64,000 nt of DNA, from positions 496,001-560,000 of the forward strand of contig JAHBXI010000002.1 in NCBI GenBank assembly GCA_019636515.1, given 5' to 3'. The position numbers and the translations under genes are program-made. Source of the DNA: Phycisphaeraceae bacterium (GTDB taxonomy: Bacteria; Planctomycetota; Phycisphaerae; Phycisphaerales; UBA1924). The notes under the pieces are model-generated. The model made no database searches. It was not told the origin of the DNA and worked only from the letters and a program-made list of their open reading frames with translations. Below are positions 23,701 to 31,656 of the stretch, piece by piece. How positions within the stretch are numbered: the first letter of the stretch is position 1; each line of letters begins with the position of its first letter.

Positions 23701-24117
23701 CCCGGGCCGGCCGCGGACGGGTCGATCACGCTCCGGGCCCAGGACGCCACGCTGGCCGGGCATGGCCTGCGCCTGGAGGGGCCAGAGGACGAGCCCAACG
23801 TCGGGTTCTGGACCGACGAGCGGGCGACGGTGCGCTGGCCGGTCCTTGAGATGGCGCCCGGCGCGTACCGCGTGGAACTGACCTACGCCTGCCAGCCCGA
23901 CACCCAGGGCGCCCGGTACGACGTGGTGATCGGCGAATCTCGCGTGTCCGGCCTGGTGTCGAGTACCGGCGGCTGGCGGGAATTCACCACGGTCGATCTC
24001 GGGATTGTCACGCTCACGCCGGGCACGCCGGTTTCGGAAGTGGCGGTCATTCCCCTCGCCAAGCCGGGGAACGCGGTCATGAACCTCCGGTCCATCCGGA
24101 TGATCCCGGTGAGATGA
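20713..24117 (+). CDS. Secreted multidomain fusion: ApbE-like flavin transferase, DUF1080, GH29 alpha-L-fucosidase, CBM-like domain
   Basis: The 1134-residue protein has an N-terminal signal peptide (start at ATG 20713, or 20725). Residues about 45-370 form an ApbE-like FAD:protein FMN transferase domain with LDLGGIGKGFAA (about 202-213), SIGGDV and HVIDPRTG. The usual D-A-L-x-T motif reads D316-A-V-D-D320, so the metal-site Thr is Asp, and the usual M-G-T reads M-G-A, so activity is uncertain. Residues about 385-567 form a DUF1080 beta-jelly-roll starting FEALFNGRDLNNWQGL. Residues about 586-905 form a GH29 domain with FGMFIHWGLY, TTKHHDGF and nucleophile Asp758 in VMWFDGEWD. The C-terminus (about 1010-1134) looks like a carbohydrate-binding jelly roll. 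It is divergent from the sugar operon. It is one uninterrupted frame. Confidence 0.9.
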   Translation: MEQAMRTLLKRSALVRSAALACLLAGAAAGGELPPSCETPAEAGIGHPDPGRRETVLPNRHEFARVLMGARVTVVIHHHDREAAVEGAAAAFERIAVLDEVMSDYRTDSELSRLCDRAGQGPFAVSPDLLSVLGSAAEVTRRTGGLFDIRVGPCVALWRESRKNGSLADPREVQSALDRSRAGMDIDSHRGTVTLGAPGMRLDLGGIGKGFAAAEARDVLVARGLGSCLVSIGGDVAAADPPPGETDWKIEIRSGLGESRVLRLPAGHSVSTAGDFEQFVEIDGVRRSHVIDPRTGLGSHRRGAATVVGRDGAVVDAVDDALYLAGVAGARGILAGFPGLMAVVEELVETGETGRVERFVSPGLVFADDKPVDRFDPANVPPAGFEALFNGRDLNNWQGLIDGPPIEAAMSDQARAQARQAADASMRDHWSVRDGVLMFDGRGGSLQTARSYRDFELFVDWRIQSGGDSGIYLRGVPQVQIWDHPTGSGGLYNNRAHASNPPVKADRPVGQWNRFHIIMRGDRVRVRLNDVLVADDVVMENYWEPGRAVYAAGPIELQAHGNPLEFRNIFIREIPPMPERADPEERRLAWWRDARFGMFIHWGLYAIPAGEWNGVSHGGVGEWIMYHLKIPAPDYMPLSRRFNPVSFDADAWAAMAADAGVKYVVITTKHHDGFSLFDSAHATFDVMDATPFGRDVMKELAQACERRGLRMGWYHSILDWTHPLAQSAETYPEYVKVLRGQVTELLTNYGPIGVMWFDGEWDANWTNDMGKDLYDLCRSIQPWTIVNNRVGKGRQGMAGLTAAGDFPGDFGTPEQEIPSTGLAGQDWESCMTMNDTWGYKASDSNWKSPETLIRMLVETTSKGGNFLLNVGPTAQGLIPEPSVERFAAIARWMKANHASIHGAGASPFRRLPWGRCTTRPGRLYMHVFEWPADGVLRVPGLLNTVTAAAALATGQKLSPVRDAAGWSIDLDGVPRDLASTVIVLDIDGTPAVVEARPGPAADGSITLRAQDATLAGHGLRLEGPEDEPNVGFWTDERATVRWPVLEMAPGAYRVELTYACQPDTQGARYDVVIGESRVSGLVSSTGGWREFTTVDLGIVTLTPGTPVSEVAVIPLAKPGNAVMNLRSIRMIPVR

Positions 24118-24279
24118 AAATCGCGGCCGGGGCAAACCCGCTCGCCGTGGAAGTGCCGTCCGCGCCTGACTGTCCAGAGCACACTACGCTCATGGGCGTG
24201 TCGCCGATCCGGAGATCGGCCGTCGGTGTTCAAGGTGTCGCGGGGCCGGGCTCGACCGCCCGGCGCGGGAGGTGGACTC

Positions 24280-25035
24280 GTGTTTCGACGACTTGGAAAC
24301 CTGATCCGCGGGTTCTTCGGGCTCTTTGTATCGGGTCTCGAACGCGCCAATCCCGAGGCGCTGCTCGAAGTCGAGCAGGAGAACCTTCGCGCGCAGATCG
24401 CCCGGTACAACCAGGGCCTGGCCGCTCACGCCGGGATGGCCGAGCGTCTGATGTCGCAGGTTCGCAAACTCGAGTCCGACGAGCGGGACCTTCGTTCCAA
24501 AGCCACGGCCAATCTGAAGGTCGGCAACCGTGAGGCGGCCGGCCAGTTCGCCCTTCGCCTCCAGACGGTCCAGCGGGAACTGGCCGAAAACCGCGCGCAA
24601 CTCGAACAGGCGGAGAAGACCTACAACGAACTGGTCGCCGCCCGGGAGGTCTCCATCAACGCCGCGCGCAGCAAGATCGACGCCCTCAAGCGCGACCTGA
24701 GCGACCTGAAGGTCAAGCGTGCCATGGCCGAACTCACCGAGATGGCCTCCGGGATGGTGACCCAGATCGGAGGGTCGGGGGACACCCTCGACCGCCTCCA
24801 CAGAATGGTCGAGGAAGAGAAAGACAAGGCCGCCGGAAGGCTCCGGGTGGCCAAGGACACCATGAACCTCGGCGATGTTCATTTGAAGGAGGCCGAGCAC
24901 AAGGCCCTGGCCGACCAGGCCCTGGCCGACTTCGCGGCCTCGGAGGGCCTCTCTCTCCAGGACGGGTCCGAAGCCAAGGCCCCGGCGGTCAAGTCCATGG
25001 GCTCGGGCGATCAGGAAGTGGCCCAGAGCCAGTGA
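24280..25035 (+). CDS. PspA/IM30 (Vipp1) family membrane-stress protein
   Basis: The 251-residue protein is almost entirely helical coiled coil, as expected for the PspA/Vipp1 family, bacterial relatives of ESCRT-III that coat and repair membranes. The N-terminal amphipathic helix FRRLGNLIRGFFGLFV and the hinge ERANPEALLEVE match the family. I chose the GTG at 24280, which has a good GGGAGGTGG site 5-8 nt upstream. The C-terminus is extended with a flexible acidic tail. The next gene, 59 bp downstream on the same strand, encodes an AAA ATPase, so the pair probably works together. Confidence 0.9.
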   Translation: MFRRLGNLIRGFFGLFVSGLERANPEALLEVEQENLRAQIARYNQGLAAHAGMAERLMSQVRKLESDERDLRSKATANLKVGNREAAGQFALRLQTVQRELAENRAQLEQAEKTYNELVAAREVSINAARSKIDALKRDLSDLKVKRAMAELTEMASGMVTQIGGSGDTLDRLHRMVEEEKDKAAGRLRVAKDTMNLGDVHLKEAEHKALADQALADFAASEGLSLQDGSEAKAPAVKSMGSGDQEVAQSQ

Positions 25036-25094
25036 TCCCGATGAGCCGGTGATTCGACGGTCGCCCGCGCCAAGGCGGCTGGTTTCGCGAACCC

Positions 25095-26786
25095 ATGTCA
25101 ACGCCCCCGACGCCAGTTGCTTGCGAGTCCGACTCGTCCCTTCCCTCGTGGGCGACGGAACTGATCACGTTGTACGAATCGGGAGCGGCCGGGCAGTTCA
25201 TCCTGCACGGCAACGTGGCGGATCGGATCCTGCTCCCGTTGTCCGGCGGCGCGGCGCTCGGATCCCTCACCGATTTTCTCACACGGGTCCTTCTGCCGCG
25301 GTTCGACGTGGTCATGGCCTACGACCTGGCCTCCGGGATCCGGGTCGAAAAGGGCGGAGAGCATGTTTCTCAATGGCCGACGTTCAAGCAATCTCCCTCG
25401 ACTCCCAGGGAACCCAGGGGGGCGGTGGAGTGGATCACTTCCTTCCTGCGCTACACGGCCAACCTCCGCGCCCTGGGGCGCCCCCCGACGCACGCGGCCG
25501 TGTTCCTCCGGTCGGCGGGTCTTGTGGCCCCGGCGATCCGGGGGGGCTTCAGCCACGAGTTTTCGGCGCTGGCGTTGCAGGTCAGGGAGTGGGCCGGCGA
25601 TACGGCACTGGCCGATGCGCCGATCGCCTCGTTCCTGATCACCGAGAACCTCAGCGACCTGAACCCGTTGATCGTCAACAACCCGCGGGCGGCGAAGATC
25701 GAGATCCCGCTCCCCGGCGAGAGCGACCTGCGGCGGGCCTTTGAGATCCTGGCCCCGTCGTACGCCGAAGCCCTGGCTCCCTTTGCCGGGGACTGGTCCA
25801 TCCCGTCGGCGGCGATGGCGGGCGCGACCATGCACGCGGTCGAGAGCGTCCTGAAGACCAGGCAGCATCGTGGTCTGCCGATCGAGCACCGCGACCTTCT
25901 CGACCTCAAGAAGCGGATGATCGAGAAGGAAGCCGCCGGGTTGATTGACTTTGTTCAGCCCGACCGATCCCTCGACCTGCTCATCGGGCAGGACAAGGTG
26001 AAGCAGTGGCTGCGCCAGGACATCGAGTTGTGGAGGCAAAACGACCTGGCGGCGATGCCGATGGGGTATCTGTTCTGCGGCCCGGTCGGGACCGGCAAGA
26101 CGTTCATGGTCGAGTGCCTCGCGGGGGAGGCGGGCGTGCCGGTCGTCAAACTCAAGAACTTCCGCGACCGCTGGGTCGGTTCAACCGAGTCCAACCTGGA
26201 AGCCATCTTCCGGCTGTTGCACGCGCTGCGGCGCTGCTACGTGTTCATCGACGAGGCGGACCAGGCGCTTGGCAAGCGGACGGCCGACTCGGGGGATTCG
26301 GGAGTCGGCGGACGCGTGTATTCCATGCTCGCCGAGGAGATGAGCAACACCCGCAACCGGGGCCGGATTGTGTGGGTTCTGGCGTCGAGCCGTCCCGACC
26401 TGATCGAGGTGGACCTCAAGCGCCCCGGCCGCATCGACGTCAAGATCCCGCTGCTGCCCACGACCACGCCGCAAGAGTCGTTCAACCTGATCCGCGGCCT
26501 GTGCTCACGGCGCGGCGTGGTCATCGACAAGGCCCTGCTCGAATCTCTGATGCCGCTGCTTCCGCGGCTGGTGACGCCCGGCGCCGCGGAGGCGATCGCG
26601 GTCAACGTCTACCGGGCGACCAGGACCACCCCCGGGATGTCTCCCGTCGAGGCGCTGCGGTCGGTGCTCGATGACTATCGCCCGCCGGTTCCCCTTGACG
26701 TGATGCGGGCCCAGATCGAACTGGCCGTCCGTGAGTCGAGCGACGCGGGGTTTATCCCCGAGGAGTTCAGGCCCGGCGCGGCGTGA
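25095..26786 (+). CDS. AAA+ ATPase, Ycf46/Vps4-like, partner of PspA
   Basis: The 563-residue protein has an N-terminal region (about 1-290) that keeps an ATPase-like fold but no Walker motif, beginning LITLYESGAAGQFILHGN. A complete AAA module (about 300-500) follows: Walker A GPVGTGKT at residues 329-336, Walker B CYVFIDEAD at about 381-389, and an arginine-finger region KRPGRIDVKI. This inactive-plus-active layout resembles the Ycf46/CDC48-like family. Its place directly after PspA recalls ESCRT-III with Vps4, in which the ATPase disassembles the filament. That role is inference; no MIT domain or other contact site is recognised. Confidence 0.88.
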   Translation: MSTPPTPVACESDSSLPSWATELITLYESGAAGQFILHGNVADRILLPLSGGAALGSLTDFLTRVLLPRFDVVMAYDLASGIRVEKGGEHVSQWPTFKQSPSTPREPRGAVEWITSFLRYTANLRALGRPPTHAAVFLRSAGLVAPAIRGGFSHEFSALALQVREWAGDTALADAPIASFLITENLSDLNPLIVNNPRAAKIEIPLPGESDLRRAFEILAPSYAEALAPFAGDWSIPSAAMAGATMHAVESVLKTRQHRGLPIEHRDLLDLKKRMIEKEAAGLIDFVQPDRSLDLLIGQDKVKQWLRQDIELWRQNDLAAMPMGYLFCGPVGTGKTFMVECLAGEAGVPVVKLKNFRDRWVGSTESNLEAIFRLLHALRRCYVFIDEADQALGKRTADSGDSGVGGRVYSMLAEEMSNTRNRGRIVWVLASSRPDLIEVDLKRPGRIDVKIPLLPTTTPQESFNLIRGLCSRRGVVIDKALLESLMPLLPRLVTPGAAEAIAVNVYRATRTTPGMSPVEALRSVLDDYRPPVPLDVMRAQIELAVRESSDAGFIPEEFRPGAA

Positions 26787-26788
26787 GC

Positions 26789-26802
26789 GGATCGCGAGAT
26801 CC
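26789..26802. terminator. Short hairpin with a GNRA-type loop between convergent genes
   Basis: GGATC at 26789-26793 and GATCC at 26798-26802 flank the loop GCGA. It lies 3 nt after the ATPase stop, and the convergent photolyase stop is 28 nt further. The stem is symmetrical and could end transcription in both directions, but there is no T-run. Confidence 0.4.
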
Positions 26803-26829
26803 CGGGGGCTGGGGACGAGGGGCGTCCGC

Positions 26830-28284
26830 TCATCGGTCGGCGCGGGACGGGTCTCCCGTCCCGATCGCGCGGAACGCGTCCATCACCCGCGCCCTGGACG
26901 CCGCGTGATCGGCGACGGGCCGGGCCGGGTAATCAAGAGGCGCCCGCGCCAGCGCCGGGATTGTCCAGGGCTCGTGGATCTCGTCGCGGTCCAGAGACGC
27001 CAGTTCGGGCACGAATTGTCGTATGAACGTTCCGTCGGGGTCGTGGGTCCGGCTCTGGCTCACCGGGTTGAAGATGCGGAAGTACGGGGCCGCGTCGGTC
27101 CCCGTGGAGGCCGACCACTGCCATCCCCCGTTGTTGGACGCCAGGTCCCCGTCGACCAGGTGACGCATGAAGAACCGTTCGCCCTCGCGCCAGTCGATGA
27201 ACAGGTCCTTGGTGAGGTACATGGCCGAGACCATGCGAAGCCGGTTGTGCATCCACCCGGTCTGGAGAAGTTGCCGAACGGCCGCGTCGACGATCGGTAC
27301 GCCCGTCCTTCCCTGGCACCAGGCGCCAAAGCCCTCCGGGTCCTCCCGCCAGCGGATCCGCTCGGTCTCGAACTTGAAGGCACGCCCCATGCACAGGCGC
27401 GGGAACGCGACAATCAGGTGCTTGTAGAACTCGCGCCAGACAATTTCGCTGATCCAGTGGACGCAACCGGGATTCCCACGATCGAATCCGCCGGCGTTCG
27501 CATCCAGCGCGGCCCGCAGGCACTGCCGGGGAGAGACCGCCCCGATCGCCAGGTACGGCGAGAGGGTGCTTGTCCCGTTCACGCCCGGGATATCACGGTG
27601 CTGCTTGTACGCCGCGATACGCCCCGATACGAAATCATCGAGGCGTCTCAGGGCGTGCGATTCTCCGCCTGGCCAGAGGTCGGGCCGTTTGAGTCCATCA
27701 AACCCGCGAGCCTCCGAAGCGACCGGGTCCGGCTCGCGCGGCATCGCCGGGCGGGGTACCGGAACATCGCGGATGACCGGCCCGCCCCGGTCCACCATCC
27801 GGGCGATCCACGCCTTCTTGAAGGGCGTGAAAACGGTGTACGGGCGGCCCTGCTGCGTGACCACCGCCCCGGGCGGGATCGCCGTCTGGTCGTCGTGGGC
27901 GTGGATTTCCAGGCCCCCGGCCGCCAGGACCTTGCGAACCTGATCATCGCGGCGCTGCTCGTTGACCTCGTACTCCCGGTTGAAGTACAGGGCGCGACAT
28001 CCGTGCGAACGGGCGACATCAAGCAGCGCTCCCGGAGCATGCTTGAACCGCCCGCACTCCCGGACGATCAGGGGAATGTTCAACGCGGCGAGGTCCCTGG
28101 ACAGTTCCGCCAGGGTCCTGAGGATCAGGTCCACCTTGACCGGCGCCCAGTCGTGCTCGCGCCACTGGTCCGGCGCGAGCAGGAATATTCCCAGGACAGC
28201 CTCCGAGTGATCGGCGCATGCCTCGGCCAGGGCGGTGTTGTCCCGTGTCCGCAGGTCGGATCGAAACCAGACCAGGTTTGCCAT
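26830..28284 (-). CDS. Deoxyribodipyrimidine photolyase (CPD photolyase, class I-type)
   Basis: Light-driven repair of cyclobutane pyrimidine dimers, with FAD. From the ATG at 28284 the protein has 484 residues, the usual length. The N-terminal alpha/beta antenna domain starts LVWFRSDLRTRDNTAL. The C-terminal FAD-binding domain has IVWREFYKHLI, GVPIVDAAVRQL, MHNRLRMVSA and the segment SNNGGWQWSASTGTDAAPYF, which holds the conserved Asn and the electron-transfer Trp of class I photolyases. The antenna cofactor is unknown. Cryptochrome-only function is unlikely given the conserved active-site region. It ends 44 bp before the convergent ATPase gene. Confidence 0.93.
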   Translation of the reverse strand: MANLVWFRSDLRTRDNTALAEACADHSEAVLGIFLLAPDQWREHDWAPVKVDLILRTLAELSRDLAALNIPLIVRECGRFKHAPGALLDVARSHGCRALYFNREYEVNEQRRDDQVRKVLAAGGLEIHAHDDQTAIPPGAVVTQQGRPYTVFTPFKKAWIARMVDRGGPVIRDVPVPRPAMPREPDPVASEARGFDGLKRPDLWPGGESHALRRLDDFVSGRIAAYKQHRDIPGVNGTSTLSPYLAIGAVSPRQCLRAALDANAGGFDRGNPGCVHWISEIVWREFYKHLIVAFPRLCMGRAFKFETERIRWREDPEGFGAWCQGRTGVPIVDAAVRQLLQTGWMHNRLRMVSAMYLTKDLFIDWREGERFFMRHLVDGDLASNNGGWQWSASTGTDAAPYFRIFNPVSQSRTHDPDGTFIRQFVPELASLDRDEIHEPWTIPALARAPLDYPARPVADHAASRARVMDAFRAIGTGDPSRADR

Positions 28285-28372
28285 GCCCACATGACTCCGT
28301 CGGCCGGGCGACGCCCGGTCATCGGTTGCTTCGTGCCCGGTACCGCCCCGGATTCCACCTCCGTCACGGGAA

Positions 28373-29245
28373 TCAGGTCATCGACAACACCGCCTGGGCA
28401 AAGAGAATCGCCAGGAGCGCCACGGCCAGCCCTGGAAGGGCGAGGGCGGCGAGTGTCGCCCGCAGGCCGGAGATGCGGTGCGACGGCGAGAGCATGACGG
28501 CCGCGTTGATGATCCACCACAGCGCCGCAAACGGGATAACGTACATGCCCAGGCACGGGATCGAGGCCAGGACGACGGGTCCGCAGGAATAGCAGATCGC
28601 GTGCGTGGTCCGCCGCAGGCCGAGCGTCGTGCCGGTGATGGCGAGCACCCCGTGCGTGACAAGCAGCCACGCCCCGATGGCGCCCGCGAGAACCGCGAAA
28701 GGGATGCAGAAGGCCGCGAGCATCCGCGTCATGGACGCGAACGAGTATCCGCCGACCATTCCTCCCGCCGTGAGCACGAAGAGCATGAGCATGCCCAGGC
28801 CGCACGCGAAGGCGATCGCCAGCGTGACGAGCATGAACATCATCGCCGGCCTGGCGGCATCACGCTCGCGCGTCAGGCGAATGAGCCGTACAGGGGAAAA
28901 GCATGACAACGCCACCGTGTGAACCCACGCAAAGAACAGCCCTCTCCGCCGCTCGATCCAGGGGTGTCGCTCCGTCGCCTCGCCCTCGCCCACGCCCTGG
29001 GCCGGGAGCAGGACCATCTCGTCCATGTCGATCCGGTTCGAGCACCGTACGCAGTCGAACGTCCGCGGGACCAGGTGCCCCGACTCGGGATCGGTCCCGA
29101 AGTACGGCTGCTCGCAGTGAGGGCAGCGGAACTGGACGCTCCCGGGCCTGAACGTATGCTCGCTGACGCGGAAATCGGATCCGCACTCCGGGCATCGCCG
29201 GTCACGGATGTTCCACAGCAGGTAATGACAGGCGACACACTGCAT
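28373..29245 (-). CDS. Zinc-ribbon and multi-helix membrane protein (YIP1-like)
   Basis: The 290-residue protein starts with two or three zinc-ribbon knuckles: C-x2-C near the start (Q-C-V-A-C-H), C-P-E-C, then C-P-H-C and C-V-R-C. The second half has four or five membrane helices with small residues, similar in layout to Yip1-type domains. The zinc ribbons are probably cytoplasmic, with a membrane anchor. Proteins of this layout are frequent in planctomycetes and their function is not known. I chose the ATG at 29245 over a GTG at 29257. It follows the next membrane protein gene by 33 bp and is probably in the same operon as the NtrC-type regulator. Confidence 0.85.
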   Translation of the reverse strand: MQCVACHYLLWNIRDRRCPECGSDFRVSEHTFRPGSVQFRCPHCEQPYFGTDPESGHLVPRTFDCVRCSNRIDMDEMVLLPAQGVGEGEATERHPWIERRRGLFFAWVHTVALSCFSPVRLIRLTRERDAARPAMMFMLVTLAIAFACGLGMLMLFVLTAGGMVGGYSFASMTRMLAAFCIPFAVLAGAIGAWLLVTHGVLAITGTTLGLRRTTHAICYSCGPVVLASIPCLGMYVIPFAALWWIINAAVMLSPSHRISGLRATLAALALPGLAVALLAILFAQAVLSMT

Positions 29246-29278
29246 GAAAAGCACCACTCAACCGGCCGCGCCTCGGCG

Positions 29279-30007
29279 TCATGGCCACGAGGCGATCGTC
29301 TTTCGAATCGTCCCGCGACCCATCCAGACCAGGACAAAGACCGGGAACGTCGCGGTCCACACGAGAGCGAACACCGCGGTTACGACGATCATGAGCGGCC
29401 CCATCCCAAGCACCGCCGAGGCCGCGGGATCGTTCTGTGAGCCCGCCATGGCGTGGATCTGATCACGCTGCATCAACGCGGAGACGACGGCGAACGCGAT
29501 GCCCGCGATGATCTTGAGGATCGACCAGCGGACCATCCATGCCGCCCCCCACCGACGCCGGCGGAGCAACCCGATCCCGGCGACGATCAAGAGGACCGCA
29601 AGCCCCCCCAGAAGCAAATTGATCGCGACCAGGGAACCGGTCCAGTTCTCCATCGAGCGGAACATCGCCGACACATCCAGCGACGATGCGGGCGGGGCGT
29701 TGTCCGCGGGGGCGCCCTGACCGCTCGCCATGGCGGAAACCAGGAGCATCCCCAGCGCGTTCCACGCGCTCGAAAGAACACCGATGGCTCCCAGGACAAT
29801 GGCGACGATGCCGACCACCGAGGGCCACTGTTCACGCCGGGGGGCGATGAACCGCGGACTGGTCGGAGGCGCGGCGGGAACCGTCCGTGTCTGCCCATGA
29901 TCGCGAGGATCACCTGGATGGCCAGGCACTCCTGGACCCGCAAGAGCCGGCGAGTCGGGGGAGGTGTCGGCCTGGCGGGTCGTAGATTCCGGAGGCTCGG
30001 TGGTCAT
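29279..30007 (-). CDS. Four-helix membrane protein of unknown function
   Basis: The 242-residue protein has a Pro/Thr/Ser-rich N-terminal region of about 55 residues, followed by hydrophobic helices at about 62-88, 122-145, 155-178 and 205-230. The last one is followed by a short basic end. No family is recognised. Its ATG overlaps the stop of the NtrC-type regulator gene by 4 bp, suggesting cotranslation and possibly a regulated membrane target. The following gene encodes the zinc-ribbon membrane protein. Confidence 0.8.
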   Translation of the reverse strand: MTTEPPESTTRQADTSPDSPALAGPGVPGHPGDPRDHGQTRTVPAAPPTSPRFIAPRREQWPSVVGIVAIVLGAIGVLSSAWNALGMLLVSAMASGQGAPADNAPPASSLDVSAMFRSMENWTGSLVAINLLLGGLAVLLIVAGIGLLRRRRWGAAWMVRWSILKIIAGIAFAVVSALMQRDQIHAMAGSQNDPAASAVLGMGPLMIVVTAVFALVWTATFPVFVLVWMGRGTIRKTIASWP

Positions 30008-31491
30008 CGCAGGCCGTACTCCTTGAGTTTGCGGTACAGCGTGCGTTCGCCGATGCCCAGCAGGCGGGCCGCGTGCTCCCGGTTTCCCCCCGTCAGCCGG
30101 AGTGTCTCTCGGATGGCCCGCTTCTCGATCTGTTCAAGACTTGTTCCCGCGAGCGAGGCCCCTTCTCCTCCATCGGGAACGGCGGCGTCGTCCGAGCGGA
30201 CGTCGTCGGGGATGTGGGTCGTATCGAGCACGGGCGGCTGCCCTCCGGGACCGCCCGATCGGACGTCGCCGTGCGCCTCCCCGATGGCCGTCACCACCAT
30301 GTTCTGCACGACGTTGAGCAGTTGCCGGACATTCCCGGGCCAGTTGTAACTGGTCAGCCGCATCATCGCCGCGTCGGTGACCTCGAACGGCGGCGTCCCG
30401 GGAGCCGCCTGCTCGACAAACCGCGCCACCGCGTGCCGGACGATTCGGGGGATGTCTTCCCGCCGGTCGCGCAGCGGAGGGAGCGAGATCGTCGATCCGT
30501 TGATGCGGAAGAACAGGTCCCCCCGGAAAGCCCCGCGAGAGACCATCGCCTTGAGGTCCATGTTCGTGGCGCTGACGAAACGAACGTCCGTGCGCCGCGG
30601 GTCGTTGCTTCCCAGGCGGACCACCTCCCCGGTCTCGAGCACCCGCAGCAGTTTGGCCTGCATCGCCAGGGGCATGTCGCCGATCTCGTCGAGAAAGAGC
30701 GTTCCGTGGCTGGCGTACTCGAAGACGCCTTCACGGTCCCGCTCCGCTCCCGTGAAGGCCCCGCGCACGTGCCCGAACAACTGGTCTTCCAGGAGGTTCT
30801 CGGCCTCCGCCGCGCAGTTGATCGCGACGAACCGCCCCTTTGATCTCGGGCTGTTGCGGTGGATCGCCCGCGCGATCAGTTCCTTCCCCGTCCCGCTCTC
30901 CCCGGTGATGAGCACCGGCAGGCTGCTCCCCGCCACCGTGCGGACCGAGCGCAGGATCCGCCGCATCGGCTCCGAACCGGCGATGATCCCTTCGAACCCT
31001 TCGTGCTGGATCAGTTCACCGTCTTCGTCGAGTTCCTCCGCCTCGTGGCGGAGCATCACCGTTTCGGCGGCACGGCCGACCAGGTTCCGAAAGACGTCCA
31101 GGTCCAGCGGTTTCTCGATGAAGTCGTACGCCCCGTGCTTGAAGGCCGCGCGGGCCGTGGGAACGTCCCCGTGCGCGGTCACCATGATCGTCTCGGCCCC
31201 GGGCTGGAGTTTCCGGACCGCATCAAGCACCCGAAGCCCGGCGTCGGAGCCGTCCGCGGCGACGCCGTCGGCCCCCCCCGACGACGGCATGCGCAGGTCC
31301 GTGACCACGACGTCGAAGGCCCCGTGCCGGAGTTCATCCAGGGCCCGTGCCACGTCGGAGACGATCGTGCACACGTGGCCGGGCTTGCGCAACGCATCGG
31401 CCATGACATCCGCGTGGTCGGTGTCGTCTTCGACGATGAGCACCTGCGCGGCGAACGAGCCCTTCGAGCGACGGGATGCATCCTCTGCCAT
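30004..31491 (-). CDS. Sigma-54-dependent response regulator (NtrC family)
   Basis: The 495-residue protein has a receiver domain (about 16-150) with phospho-acceptor Asp65 in DVVVTDLRMP, a AAA+ sigma-54 activation domain and a C-terminal Fis-type helix-turn-helix (NREHAARLLGIGERTLYRKL). Walker A is GESGTGKE, and the sigma-54 contact loop GAFTGA is intact at 244-249, so it should activate sigma-54 promoters. The receiver has an unusual Gly/Ala/Asp-rich insertion of about a dozen residues just after the phosphorylation site. No histidine kinase is adjacent; the hybrid kinase at 5.5-8.7 kb is far away. The 3' end overlaps the next membrane protein gene by 4 bp. Confidence 0.94.
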   Translation of the reverse strand: MAEDASRRSKGSFAAQVLIVEDDTDHADVMADALRKPGHVCTIVSDVARALDELRHGAFDVVVTDLRMPSSGGADGVAADGSDAGLRVLDAVRKLQPGAETIMVTAHGDVPTARAAFKHGAYDFIEKPLDLDVFRNLVGRAAETVMLRHEAEELDEDGELIQHEGFEGIIAGSEPMRRILRSVRTVAGSSLPVLITGESGTGKELIARAIHRNSPRSKGRFVAINCAAEAENLLEDQLFGHVRGAFTGAERDREGVFEYASHGTLFLDEIGDMPLAMQAKLLRVLETGEVVRLGSNDPRRTDVRFVSATNMDLKAMVSRGAFRGDLFFRINGSTISLPPLRDRREDIPRIVRHAVARFVEQAAPGTPPFEVTDAAMMRLTSYNWPGNVRQLLNVVQNMVVTAIGEAHGDVRSGGPGGQPPVLDTTHIPDDVRSDDAAVPDGGEGASLAGTSLEQIEKRAIRETLRLTGGNREHAARLLGIGERTLYRKLKEYGLR

Positions 31492-31591
31492 CGGAAGCGA
31501 TGGTAGTTCCGCGAACCGCCCATCGGGACCTGGCGTGCCGCCAGACGCTTCAAAGCCGTGGTCCCTGGTTGAGCGGTGGGGTTGCGGGGCA

Positions 31592-31656
31592 GGCTTACGG
31601 ACCTGGCTTCCGGATCTGGCTTCCGGGTCTGGCTTCCGGGCCTGGCTTCCGGGCCT
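31592..31656. repeat. Five tandem 13-bp repeats in the divergent promoter region
   Basis: Five consecutive 13-bp units with the consensus GGCTTCCGGRYCT occupy 31592-31656, with 1-3 substitutions between units and a partial sixth unit after. They lie between the divergent NtrC-type regulator (start 31491) and the DUF418 gene (start 31761). As 13 is not a multiple of 3 and no gene covers them, they are noncoding. A binding-site array or a simple slippage repeat are both possible. Confidence 0.75.
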
